Below, piece by piece: positions 45,867 through 57,086 of a stretch of 64,000 nucleotides of DNA. The DNA lies in NCBI GenBank assembly GCA_930367215.1, contig OV884057.1, positions 250,010,830 to 250,074,829 of the forward strand, written 5' to 3'. Origin of the DNA: Pollenia angustigena (lineage: Eukaryota > Arthropoda > Insecta > Diptera > Polleniidae). The first letter of the stretch is position 1; each line of letters starts with the position of its first letter. The notes below the pieces were generated by a model that did not search any database, had not been told where the DNA came from, and worked only from the letters and a program-made list of their open reading frames with translations. The translations under genes were made by a program, and so were the position numbers.

Positions 45867-46107
45867 ATGAAATAACTCCCACTTTTAAAAACGAAATAAG
45901 TCCCACCAAAAATTGCTTAAAAAAATGAAATAACTCCCACGAAATAAGTCCCACTTTTGAAAGCGAAATAAGTCCCACCAAAATGAAATGATTTAAAAAT
46001 TTACTTGAAATGAAATAACTCCCACTCAAAATGAAAAAACTCCCCCTTGAATAATATATTTCTTAAATGAATTAAGTCCCACTTTCATAAACGAAATAAG
46101 TCCCACT
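45867..46107 (+). repeat. Iteron-like array of GAAATAA(C/G)TCCCAC
   Basis: Nine copies, near 45869, 45892, 45927, 45941, 45965, 46011, 46033, 46069 and 46093. Two forms occur: GAAATAACTCCCAC and CGAAATAAGTCCCAC, the latter often followed by TTTT or CAAAA. Spacing is irregular (14-46 bp) and all copies are in the same orientation, unlike a simple minisatellite. An ORF starts 69 bp after the last copy. Confidence 0.7.
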
Positions 46108-46175
46108 TTTTCACTGTTTAATGCGATTTCAAATAAGAAGTATTTGGCTCTTCGAAAAAAAACACGTCGAATAAT

Positions 46176-46466
46176 ATGAATAATCAAAGCAGAGGAATAA
46201 TAAAGAAAAATCGTATGCAAGCTTGCAGAAGGCTTTTTAATGGAATGGATATTACGAATTTTGATAGAGTTCCAGAATTTATTATTAATTCTTTTTTCGG
46301 TCAAGGAACGTATAGAGAACGCCTACTAGTAACAACGTTTGGATTCGTAAATGGATTAAGTACAGATCAATTGTTCTTATTATTAAGATGGAAACCGTTT
46401 CGGAAGGACCATCAGATTAAAATTATCGACATTTATAAATGGCTTGAAGAATTAACTAGAAGCTGA
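46176..46466 (+). CDS. Unrecognised 96-residue protein
   Basis: ORF MNNQSRGIIKKNRMQACRRL... with the central block RVPEFIINSFFGQGTYRERL and the later piece TTFGFVNGLSTDQLFLLLRW. Composition looks like a real globular, basic protein rather than AT-rich noise. The frame is open from 46137, after a stop at 46134. I recognise no family and see no catalytic motif. It lies just downstream of the iteron-like array, which suggests a mobile-element gene. The last dozen codons (CTTGAAGAATTAACTAGAAG onward) resemble the end of the MITE at 48255-48460, so the true C-terminus may have been cut off by that insertion. It could also be an unspliced exon. Confidence 0.4.
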   Translation: MNNQSRGIIKKNRMQACRRLFNGMDITNFDRVPEFIINSFFGQGTYRERLLVTTFGFVNGLSTDQLFLLLRWKPFRKDHQIKIIDIYKWLEELTRS

Positions 46467-46638
46467 GGTCAACTCTACAACAATACTGCCCCTGTAGTCG
46501 GGTTGTCAAAAATATTGCTAGTAAAAAAATAGGTTTGTTTACATAAAAAAAATATTTGTATACAAACTTTGACAAGTCGACCACCGAAAAAAAACACCAT
46601 ATGTTGACTTGACCCCACATTATAGTCAATTCGCCTTG
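46449..46638. mobile_element. hAT-type MITE relative of 48255-48460
   Basis: Left GAATTAACTAGAAGCTGAGG and CTCTACAACAAT align with GAATTCAACTACAGGTGGTG and CTACAACAAT of the 48-kb copy. The right end TAGTCAATTCGCCTTG matches its inverted terminus. No clear target duplication remains. Confidence 0.5.
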
Positions 46639-47155
46639 GTGTTGCCCATGAGTTTGGTTCGAACAGCTGTTTTGTAAGGTTGGTTATGTAAAGTCCTATT
46701 TAAGCCTAATGGAAGAAGTGTAATTTGTCATTGGCATAACATTTTTAGCTCGTTTTAGTAGATTTAAAATATGTGCTAGATTCATACTCCCTGTATACTT
46801 GATTTTTTCTCTCTGTGTAGTTTGATGTATTTGACTTTATTTCATTGTAATCGAAAACAATTTCTTAGGCTTATTAAATTTCCACTGTTTTTCAATCATT
46901 TGCAGTTTTGTTTAATTTCATTATTGAAAAACACTTAAAGAAATTTTTGCTATAATATTAAATAAAATTTTTATTAAGAAATTTTTAAAAGAACACTGTG
47001 TAATAGAACCTTTTCTAACCTCTAAGGTAATAATATACAACATATTCAATTACCAAAATATACTTCATAAATGGTGTTTTGAGAGGCATCGATAACTTTA
47101 AGAACGTTAGACCAGTCGTGAATACATTTGATGTGATAATGTACATAATATTAGT
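46639..47155. other. Unassigned spacer
   Basis: AT-rich; no gene or repeat boundary supported. Confidence 0.25.
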
Positions 47156-48153
47156 CTATGTTCACACTTGGGTTTTTAAACGCGTTTAAGCAAAATGTTG
47201 ATTTAGCTAATCAAAGCCGTTCACATTACATTTGAGATGATTGAGATGACAGATGATTAAGAAAAAACACACACACAAACACACAAAAAAACAACAAACA
47301 AATTTAAATTTCTATAAAGTATTAAAAATGAATAAAAACACTTTTATAAAGTTATCAGAAGATTATTTTAATAATTTTAATGATGTAACTGTGAAAATTG
47401 ATGAATTATTTAAGAAAAAAAAAAATTAAAAACATTAAGCAGAAATCTTGGCCGGTTGTACACGGTTGTTGGCGATTCTACATTTGAGGTATGTTCAGTG
47501 GATTCTATGTGGTTTATGAAGTGATTTAGTTGTAATCATGTCAGTTTGAAGTGATTAACAAATCATCTCGATTTTGAAGTGATTAGAGCTTAATCACGTT
47601 CGAGCTGCTTAAACGCGTTTAAGAACCCAAGTGTGAACATAGTATAATAGTATGTTCACATTTGGCTTCTTAAACGCGTTTAAGCAGTTCGAACGTGATT
47701 AAGCTCTAATCACTTCAAAATCGAGATGATTACCCATACATTGAAGTGATTTGTTAATCACTTCAAATCGACATGATTACAACTAAATCACTTCATAAAC
47801 CACATAGAATCCACTGAACATACCCTAATAATGTAGAATCGCTAGATTGTGTACAACCGGCCAAGATGTCTGCTTAATGTTTTTATTTTTTTTCCTTAAA
47901 TAATTCATTAATTTTCACAATTTCATCATTAAATTGATTAAAATAATCTTCTGATAACTTTATAAAAGTGTTTTTATCCAATTTTAATACTTTAAAGAAA
48001 TTTAAATTTGTTTGTTGTTTTTTTGTGTGCTTGTGTGTGTGTTTTTTCTTAATCATCTGTCATCTTAATCATCTCAAATGTAATGTGAACGGCTTTGATT
48101 AGCTAAATCAACATTTTGCTTAAACGCGTTTAAAACCCCAAATGTGAACATAC
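47156..48153. repeat. ~1-kb palindrome of two inverted MITEs
   Basis: Two elements (47156-47642 and 47650-48153) sit head to head, 7 bp apart. Each ends in TATGTTCACA-TTGG and TTAAACGCGTTTAAG inverted repeats, and each is the reverse complement of the other along nearly its whole length (for example ATTTAGCTAATCAAAGCC in one and GGCTTTGATTAGCTAAAT in the other). The perfect 14-bp palindrome TTAAACGCGTTTAA occurs four times. No ORF. Confidence 0.88.
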
Positions 48154-48254
48154 TATAAGTCTATTTGTAAACTAGGAGAGTACAAAAAATGTACATAAAT
48201 ATTAGCAGGCAAGAGCACACAACCCAGCAAATAATCTGTTTTGCAAGTAACGCT

Positions 48255-48460
48255 CATGGCGAATTCAACTACAGGTGGTGTCGGAACTACAACAATCCAA
48301 AAACAACAGAAACAGCATAGGGTTTTTTGCATACCATTGTTAGTGCTTATAGCTCGAAATGTCAATCATTCTTAGCAAAACACTAAAAAATCAAATCAAA
48401 CAAGCTCGAACTGTCGAAATCAGATGCCGTTTCGACACCACCTATAGTTAATTCGGCTTG
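48255..48460. mobile_element. hAT-type MITE with 8-bp target duplication
   Basis: Flanked by GTAACGCT at 48247-48254 and 48461-48468. Ends CATGGCGAATTCAACTACAGG-like and its inverse (CTATAGTTAATTCGGCTTG) pair over about 30 bp, continuing into GGTGGTGTCG. 206 bp, no ORF. Confidence 0.82.
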
Positions 48461-48469
48461 GTAACGCTT

Positions 48470-49512
48470 ATTATTTTTTTTTATTTTAACTGAAAACTTA
48501 AAGTTTTTGGCTAACTATAATAACTATTAAACCTCGTCCACCATCGACCTTAGCTTTCGTTTATAAAGACGAGAGCTTCCAGAATCCTCTCCAGAGTATG
48601 TTGGTCTCTGCCAGTAAGCGTATGAGTTTTATATGGCTCTCCACCAGACTAACGCGTTAAAAATGTAAGGTTAAAAATGGATACACATTCAAATGATTAG
48701 CTTAAGCTAATGCGAGATGAAACGTAATACGCATGAAAGGTAGAAATGTAAAGGCGGCCCATTTGCTTTAAGAAATAATGACAAAGATGCGCGAGCTCCT
48801 TCCCCACCCAGAACAGTCTTACGAATAGCGTAATGAATAAAGTAATAAGGAATTTGGTTAACCACAAATACTTAAGGCCACGTTACTCTTATGTAAACGT
48901 TTACGTTGCGAATCAGTTTTCCTAACCGAGCTTATGCAGAAATAGGTATTCTAACGTGAACGTGACGTTGCGTAAAACTGACAAAACTAAAATTTTTTTC
49001 CGTTTTTACGTATCAGATGTTTAAGAATTTTAGTGTTTATTTATGTTTAACAATAAAGTGAACATTTCGTTGACGTACACGTCCTTTTTTAAATTTTAAC
49101 TCAACACGCACAAATAACAGAAACTAAATTTTAAAAGTTTGACAAATTTTCTGTTTACTTTTTAAAAAATTTCAACACGTTTTTTTTTTTTTGGTAACTA
49201 CCAACAAAAGGCCTGCACAATTCTATTTGAACACACTCTCGATTCATTGAAAACATTTTCAAACTCTCTACTGTAGTGTCGCTGTTATAAGCAAATACTG
49301 AAGAGAAGTGTAGACGACCAATTTAAATAAGCGTGTGAACGTGTAGAATTAAGGAATAAGTGCTTCACTATAATGAAAGTGCGGGTATAAAAAATAATCT
49401 TAAAAATTAACAAGGGAATAAAAAATGTGCGCAGTAATGCGAGTGAAAATGAAAAACACATACATTCCTTATTTTGTTTAATGTTATTTGGGATATGTGT
49501 GTACTAGACCTG
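48470..49512. other. Unassigned spacer
   Basis: No ORF over 60 codons and no repeat relation to the rest of the window. Two GTAAACGTTTAC/TTACGTTG-type words occur near 48895-48975. Confidence 0.25.
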
Positions 49513-49760
49513 TGGCCGTATTCTGTAATTCGCTAAAGCTAAATCTCTATCGCTAAAAATCTTTAAAGTTGATTTAGCGATTTTCGGCTACGAATGCAGT
49601 ACTGTAACGGTCATTGCTAAATTTGACAATGCCATGACAATTAAATTCACCGCAATTTTAGCTTTTATTCTCATTACTAAAATTTTTAAATTTTGTATTC
49701 CCTAAGGCATTTTAGCGATAGAGATTTAGCTTTAGCTAAGCGAATTACGGAATATGGGTG
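49513..49760. mobile_element. MITE with ~45-bp inverted ends
   Basis: GTAATTCGCTAAAGCTAAAT near the left and ATTTAGCTTTAGCTAAGCGA near the right are inverted, followed by CTCTATCGCTAAAA on both sides. About 248 bp. The 72-codon ORF overlapping its right end is chance. Confidence 0.72.
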
Positions 49761-50335
49761 CTGGTCGACCTTCATACAAAACATAATGATCTGCCAGTCA
49801 CCTCCTAGAATGAAAGATATGTCAATGATGTTTTTAAAAAAAAGAAACAAATTTTGTTTTGCCACGCCTCCAAAACCAGCCTTTTGGTTTTTTTGCGTGC
49901 CAATAAACTAATTTTAAATCTTAATATGCTTAGCTTTTAGTATTACTCACTTTGCTGCCACGCTTCAATTAAGCCCCTTTTGTTTACTGTTTTGAAAAGT
50001 TATAATTATTCTATTTTACAAAAGTAACCAATTCGTTCGTACGACAGTTTTCATAGATAATTTGTTTGAGTGTACAAACCATTAAAGCCGACCGCAACGT
50101 TGACATATCCGCAATATTTACGTATGAGAAGCGAGGCTTTTACGTTCAACTGGAATAACTCATTATTTTTACAAGTGGATAAACACCAATTAATTAAACT
50201 TCAGACAAAATATTTTGTAAGTTAAAAAATTTACATAAAAAAAAACAATTTGTCTGAGTTGACATTTAAACTTAGGCTGCCACAAGCAACGTGTGGCAGA
50301 GCGGATAATGTGATTACTTTAACAAAGTAATTACC
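49761..50335. other. Unassigned spacer
   Basis: No supported gene or element. Confidence 0.25.
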
Positions 50336-50766
50336 TACACAGAAAAAAATAACTCAAAAAAATTTTAAACACCACTGTTTGTTAAAATAAAATTTTAATT
50401 CAACAAACTTTTTATTTGATTTATTAAAAATATTTATCAAAATTACACTTTGCAAACTAACACTCAAACATCATATTTAAAGTTGAAATAATTAAATATT
50501 CCTATATTCAATAAAAAAAGTATTTGAATGTAAGCAAATTCAGAATTTATACTATTTTTGCCCGTTTTTTAATATGTTTGTCCATTAATTAAAAAAATTT
50601 GAGTACCAAGTTGGTTTATTGACTCAATAAAATTGTTTGTTAAATTAAAATTCCTACAAACTTTTTTATCAATACCACAAAAATCTTCATCGCAGAAAAT
50701 TCAAAAATATTTTAATAAAATTTGCAACTTTCGTATTCAAATATGAAAACTTTTTTTTTCTGTGTA
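50336..50766. mobile_element. AT-rich MITE with TACACAGAAAAAAA ends
   Basis: TACACAGAAAAAAA at the left and TTTTTTTTTCTGTGTA at the right are inverted. The interior is over 75 percent A+T. No clear target duplication. Confidence 0.6.
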
Positions 50767-51410
50767 CATACCTTTAATATTTTGAATTTTAATTTTTTTT
50801 TATTAAATTATTCAAACAATTTATTGTTTTTTAATCCTGTCTAATAGAATTTATCCTTTAGTTAAATACTCCGTCATTTTTGTGCAAAAAAATCATAGTT
50901 ATAATGAAAAATTGTCGTTTGCTTTGTTCTAAAGAATAAAATATGAAATATTCACATCTGCTCAATACAACGTATGTCAAATAGCAAATAACTGTAAACG
51001 TTTATTACCACTGTCGCTGTCATCATATTCCGACACAAATTAGAAAATAAATTAAAGTATACATATGTATATGTTCACATGTATGTATAAGTATAAATAT
51101 AAATATAAATTTGTGTCTTATCTAATATGTATTAGGAAGGATTCAATAACTTAACTAACTAAGAAAAATCTGGTGGTCTTAAAAATACATAGTTTTTTGA
51201 TTTACTTTGAAACTGTTAATAACATATTTTAACAGTAATTGAAAGCCTAATTCGAGTGTTATTTTTACACTAAACAAAAAGGGTCATCCTTCTTTTTTTT
51301 ATATGGTTCTCATTCCAATTTTTACACACCATGCAGCTCTGTTGTGTTTTTTTTTTTTAACCTAGAAATTTCATTACCATTTAGGGGTCATTTCAGTTTC
51401 ATATTACTAC

Positions 51411-52383
51411 CCTGCAAATAAAATTGGACCACCTGATCCATTTTGATAAAATGGACTACTCCATGGACTGGTCCGATGTTATGCAAGCATGGACCATGCC
51501 ATTGCAAAAAAGTGTTTGTAGGGAGACGACACACAGTGCTTTGTCCCCATATAACGAAGGGACATAAATAGAAGGAGTTGTCAGAAATTTGGTACACTGG
51601 CATAAAATAGCTTAGTTAAACTCCTGAAAACTATGAAAAATTTAGCAAAAATCATGAAAATAGCCATTTGGAAAAAATTTTTTTTTTTCAAGTAGTGGTA
51701 AAATCTTTTCAATTGTTTTTCTTGTAGTTATTAGAAAACAATCTAAATATTCGAAATCAGAAAAAAACCCATAGACAGTATTTTTCTTTTTTTTTAATAT
51801 TCCATCAAAGTTAAGAAAGTTTTAGAGCTTAAGTAAATAATAAGCATTTTTCAAACCAATAAAAAAACACTTATGAGAAAATAATTCAATTTAATTTTTT
51901 TACAGTTATTTCTAAATATAGTAAACTACTACAGAAAAAAATTTCAATCTCGTGCTTTAAAAAACAACAGTCTTACAACAGTTTTCCTGAAGCATGTAAA
52001 ACTCGGCGCCCTCTAGCGCCGCCAATAAGAGTTAAATCTAAAAAATTCTTCAAAATTCATTTGAATTATTTTGTTATCTATCGATCTGTACATTTTTAAG
52101 TACAATATAAGACTTGTTTTTTTTTTTTTTATTTATGTCTATGGGCCAAAGCACTGTGCGACATGTCTTCGTTTTTTAACGACATGCTTTCGTTTTTAAA
52201 CGACTTAAAAAACCATGAGTATACCATGGAGTAGTTTTAAAACTACTCTTTGGTAGCCCAAAGGTGGGTTATATGGCAAGCCCCTAGGACTTCGTAATGT
52301 TAAATAGACCATTTTTTTCCATACGTTTGGGTTACTTTTGGACTAGTCCTGGTGTCTTGTGGGCTACTCTTTACACGTATTCT
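51411..52383 (-). mobile_element. GCAAATAA-ended MITE, split and 5'-truncated
   Basis: Reverse-orientation relative of 62965-63329. It starts CCCTGCAAATAAAATTGGAC, is interrupted at 51532-52158, resumes CGACATGTCTTCGTTTTTTA and stops near 52383 before the second terminal repeat. Confidence 0.75.
51532..52158. mobile_element. Transib-like MITE with RSS-type heptamer ends
   Basis: Both ends are CACAGTG in inverted orientation, continuing CACAGTGCTTTG(T/G)CCC. It is flanked by the 5-bp direct repeat CGACA (51527-51531 and 52159-52163). The related copy at 62965-63329 has the uninterrupted site (GAGACGACATGTC on its reverse strand), so element and duplication are defined exactly. Transib elements make 5-bp duplications and start with CACWRTG-like heptamers like the V(D)J signal. 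627 bp, no transposase. Confidence 0.75.
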
Positions 52384-52856
52384 CCATGGTAACAAATTTT
52401 ACAGATATTAGAGAAGAAGGCAAGAGACAGGCAAGCTGCAAATGTTTACGGAAAACGAAGAAAGATTAAACTCAAGTGTCGTACATGGGGTAAATAAAGA
52501 TAATTCTCTATTCTTTCTCAATAACTCAATAACTCAATAACTTTATATTATTTATAAATTGTATTATTTTTAACTATATTTTTATAATAAAAATGTGTGG
52601 TTTTTTGAAATGCAAAATCTTCTTTTTATCATCCTTATGATATTTTGGCGATTTCTGCCTATTTGCTTATAAGTGGGTATCTGGCAATATTGCTACTTTA
52701 TCATCTAGAAGAATCGCTTTCGTATTGCTATCGAGATACGTTTCTTCCCGAAGGAAGTATCTTCCGCAATACGTAATCGATTATTGCCGCAATAATATTT
52801 TTCATCCAGGCAATACGTTTGGCAAAACATATGGAGTATTTCTGTGCTTGCTGGGA

Positions 52857-53080
52857 TATGTTAAAATGTGATAGTGTGAATGCAATGCGTTATGAAAACG
52901 ACAAGTATTACAGCAAAAAATGTTTCATTTTCTAAAAAATAATACTTTTCGTTTGATCAGGGTTGCATTTTAACAAAGGCATGTTCATGTGTAAAAGTGT
53001 GACTGCAAACTGTAATGTTACATAAGATTTTTTGACAGTCGCAACAAAACTAATCAGATTTTTATCTCACATACCCTAAG
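52857..53080. mobile_element. MITE, inverted relative of 8731-8995
   Basis: Reverse complement shares at least four ordered blocks with 8731-8995 (for example TTTTGTTGCGACTGTCAAAA). No ORF. Confidence 0.55.
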
Positions 53081-53737
53081 CTAAAAGTAGAGAATGAATG
53101 GTATACTAAGTGTCTCATTCCATGTGAAAGATTTTAATATTCATTCATGAAGTATATATCGACACCTTAAATGCAAACGGACGTAACTACACAAAAAATA
53201 GAAAATGAGTTTTTGATTGATTGTTGTTCGTTTTATTAAACTACATGTTCATGCAAATTTTGAGATCCCTTATTTAATTTAAAATATTAATAATCTCTTA
53301 CACTGTAACTTTATATGAAAAGAAATAATTTTACTTGAGTTTTAGTAATTTTAACTTGAATTCAAATTCAATATGCGTATCAATATCGATATCGGCAATA
53401 ATTTACTTTTGGTATCGGTATCTTATCGTATCGTTACATCTCTACTTAATACAGCATTTTGTGTGATCCCAACCACAACCACAGTGTAGTAAATAATAGT
53501 TGAATACATGGTGTTGTTGCGTATTTGTAAGTTGATAGTACGTTAACTATATTAATAAGATTAACAAGGTCTACAAGGGTACTTTAGTACCAAGAGTAAA
53601 AACCGCTACTGTTCAAAAGTAAATATTAATAGTGAACACATTTCAAATTACTAAGGGGCCAGTAAAGATGGAAAAAGTGACTAATTAAGTTTAATTTGAA
53701 TTTTCCGGAGGTCTACATGTTACACAATATAAAAGAA
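53081..53737. other. Spacer with decayed HINE1 5' end
   Basis: 53100-53165 (GTATACTAAGTGTCTCATTC, GAAGTATATATCG) looks like an old HINE1 leader. The rest is unassigned. Confidence 0.3.
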
Positions 53738-54519
53738 GTAAGAGGGTATAGTCGGTCAAGACCAACCATGCGATTCTCTACGCCACAGTATATAAAACAA
53801 TTTTTGCGAGTGTACCCTTTTTCGGACCCATGGGCAATCATGCACCCGCCTGAACAAAATTATGTTATGAGGTTAATTTTCATGTCAAAGTTCTTTTTAC
53901 TGAATATTATTACATATCTATCTGCAATTTTAGAATGGGGGCTTATATGGGACCTATGATGAATTTTGCACCTCTCAGGACAAAATTGATATAGTAGCTT
54001 TTGTAAGTAGCTTTTTTTTATGTAAAATTTTTTAGGAAGTTATGGCATTAAAAGCTATTTTCGGGATCAGTATTTGTATGGGAGCTATGGGCAAATATTG
54101 GCCGATGCCAATAAAATTTGGTAAGATGACTTTGATTGGAATAAAAAATGTTTGGACCAAATTTAATCTAAATACCAACATAATAAGAGAGTTTTTGGCC
54201 AAAAAAACCCTATTCCGGAAAAAAGCTTGTATGGCGGCTATGTGAAATTATAGACCGATTCGTTCCATTTTCAATAGGTCCTTAGTCCTTGTTTTAATTA
54301 GAGCATTTATACCAAATTTCACCAAATTATCTCCAAAATTGTACTTTGTGCACAAGGTTTACATGGACAGCCAGCCAGCCGGACGGACTTCTTTAGATTG
54401 ACTCTGAAAGTGATTCTGAGTCGATCTTAAAGGTGGGTGGGTCCAGGACCAATATTTTAAGGTGTGACAAACATCAGCACAAATGCGTAATACCCTCTTT
54501 ACTATTGTGGTGTGGGTAT
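53738..54519 (-). mobile_element. HINE2 copy, minus strand
   Basis: The left edge AGGGTATAGTCGGTCAAGACC is the reverse of the GTCGGGCTTGACCGAC hairpin end. The right edge TACTATTGTGGTGTGGGTATA is its 5' end. It contains GACAGCCAGCCAGCCGGACG and TCTGAAAGTGATTCTGAGTC. The nearly complete 5' end helps define HINE2. Confidence 0.7.
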
Positions 54520-54622
54520 AATTAATAAAATGTTGTCGAAAATATGGCCAGTCTTAACTGAAGAATGTTTTCCAAACTGCAGGGTACCCGTGTATTTTTA
54601 TATCAGTATGTGTATGTATATG

Positions 54623-55011
54623 CCCAGCGGGAAAACTCAGAAGATCTTCTTACTTCAGGCCTTTTTAAAGGCCTGCTTTAAAATATTTTTGATTCAATTA
54701 CTATTCTTATCTTACTGCTAAAGAATGCCTCATAGTAGGCCTCGGCTCTTTGGTATAAAAGATAAGAAGGGAGTAGAGAAGAAGTAGTATTTTTTGTATT
54801 GTTTTTTGCAAAAGCAAAATAATTTTTTTTTGATCCCGTTACCATTCTTATGTACCTGCTAAAGAAGCGAGAGCTGAAGGCCTTCTCCGCAATGACAACG
54901 TGTGTAAAAAAGATATGAGTATTGATTGGAGCGAACAGGCCTTGTGTATCCAAAAGAAGGAGTACAGAGGCCTTCTAGAAGGCATCCATACTCCTTCTTT
55001 TTCCCGCTGGG
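54623..55011. mobile_element. MITE with CCCAGCGGGAAAA ends
   Basis: CCCAGCGGGAAAA at the left and TTTTTCCCGCTGGG at the right bound 389 bp. Interior pairs GGCCTTTTTAAAGGCC and repeated AAGGCCT words make it strongly self-complementary. Confidence 0.75.
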
Positions 55012-56002
55012 TGTTTTAATTTGAGCGTATGTATTTGTAGTGTATTATTATTGACATTAAGTTGTGTTTATTTTCATTTAAGTTTAAGTCTATTGATACT
55101 TGACACTATCAAATTTTCTATTAATTTATGATGAGTAATAATTCAATTAAATAAGCATTTTATAAAAATAGTTTGTCCAAATTCCTGGAAATAAAGAACA
55201 GGTAGGAAAAGTAAATAATAACTAAAGAAATAAGTTTATTTAATTTGTTTATACATATTTTTTATTAATAAAATTTCTTACTTGTTTGTACATTTAATTT
55301 GTTTTTAATAAATTTGTTGAATTTTTTAAGTAACATAAAGGATTTTTTTAATAAAACAATAAATTCTCGTGTTTGCATATTTTTAGGAAATAAACACAGA
55401 CAAATAAAAGAATATCAAGAATCTTTATTACTTAATCATAATATACATACGTTTATTCCTAAAAACTGATAAAGATGAGTAGATTGAAGAATATATTATT
55501 CATTAAGTCAAACAACGTTCCCGTTCCGGGAATACCCGGGATATTATTTTTCTTTAATTCTCGGGATATTTTGAACAAAAACATTTTTTAAGCTAAACAA
55601 ATCTATGTGGGTCTCGTGGCTTGAGTTGATTTATCCAACAAAATTTAACCACAATATTAATATTTGCTGCCGTTAAAAGCTTATTTAACTAATTTTCGAA
55701 AGTGTGTCCCGACAGTGGTTTTGACATGGGGCCTAGGGTAACATACATTAGGAATTTGTTGAAAAGTTACGACACTCGATGCATTCCACTTCCAATTTAT
55801 GGCCCCTATTATGAGTTACATTCGATAAACGTTTTCCGCTGGCTATCGAACATCGACTGTCGAAAATTTCGTTATCCATCGAATTTTTCAACGAAAACAA
55901 ATTTGCTTTCGACGGTGCAAATATGTGTAAAAAACTTGTTGAAAATTTAACTATTTGTAAATTTTTTTGTGTTCGTATATCAAATACCATATCCTTTAAC
56001 AT
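55012..56002. other. Mostly unassigned, with an old HINE fragment
   Basis: 55700-55745 (GACATGGGGCCTAGGGTAAC) is a HINE-type internal block. 55800-55845 (TGGCCCCTATTATGAGTTAC) is inverted with 57560-57590, perhaps the outer ends of a larger element containing the MITEs between. Confidence 0.35.
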
Positions 56003-56233
56003 GGGGCAAATAATGGCAGTCGTGATCGAATATTTTTCGATTCGTAAGCAGTTTTATTTTAGTCGATACTGAACGTATCGCAATTATTTTTGCAGTGTTA
56101 TGAACACTCAAATAAATGTTTTACAACACTAAAGAAATAATTTCGATCCGTTCAGTATGAACAGCAAGAATTAGAACTAAAATTGCTTTCGAATCGAAAA
56201 AGTACTCGATCACGACTGTCAGAATTTGCCCCC
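56003..56233. mobile_element. MITE with ~45-bp inverted ends
   Basis: GGGGCAAATAATGGCAGTCG and CGACTGTCAGAATTTGCCCC are inverted, as are the next blocks (TGATCGAATATTTTTCGATTC and its inverse). 231 bp, no ORF. Confidence 0.75.
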
Positions 56234-56380
56234 AGTTTTTTTCATTTTATGCAAGTCCAACGTCGTAAACAGCAATTGGAAATGCTCATATTCCTTATGG
56301 AACAGAATTCTTTTTTGACCAAATGATTTTCAGCAAAGTTCAGCATGTAAAACAGTGGGATGAAACCCCACTGAAGCTAA

Positions 56381-57086
56381 GGCCCCTATTACGGTTCACA
56401 ACTCAATTATAATTAAAGTCTCAAGGCTCAGTTAGGCGAACGTTGCTGTACCCGTAATGTATCGCACCTTACTGTAAGCACGTTGGTGCACTTATAGAGC
56501 GTTTAAAAACTTGTCATATGTTTTCCCATACATAAACAAAAAGCAATAGTATACATAAAACAAAACACACAGTGATGGGAATCAAAAATGTTTAAATGGT
56601 GTGCAGAAAAGGTACCACGTGATTTAAATGGTATTAGAACAGTATTTTGTGAATGTAAAAAATTTTAATAATTTAATATTTATATTATAGATTTACAATA
56701 AATAAATTTGTATTTTAGTATATATACATTTTTAGCATACATATATTGTAAATGTGCATACACCAAACGAGGTTTTGATACCATTTAAAGTCTTGTATCT
56801 GTTTCATATTTCCATTGTATGTGTATATGCATTTGTTTATTTTAAACATGTAAACATATGTATATTTGGAAATATGTTGTATTGTAAGTTGTTTTGTCGC
56901 AATTCCATAGATATACTGAAAATAGTACCAAAAAAAAAGAGCAAAATTACCGACATTCAATGTAACATACAAGCCGCCCATCACTGTCTTACAAATGTCA
57001 CGTTACAACGGCATGAAATTCTATTTTATACAGATTGGTACGTTGCAAGTACGGTACTGAGTTGAGTTGTAAACCGTAATAGCGGC
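56381..57086. mobile_element. Long MITE with GGCCCCTATTACGGTT ends
   Basis: CCTATTACGGTTCACAACTC at the left and GAGTTGTAAACCGTAATAG at the right are inverted. About 706 bp. The 103-codon ORF inside has no family features. Confidence 0.6.

Noticed and set aside
45867..46107. Ordinary minisatellite
   Set aside because: Spacing is irregular (14-46 bp) with unrelated sequence between copies, so it is listed as an iteron-like array instead.
56754..57065. 103-codon ORF
   Set aside because: Lies wholly inside the 56381-57086 MITE.
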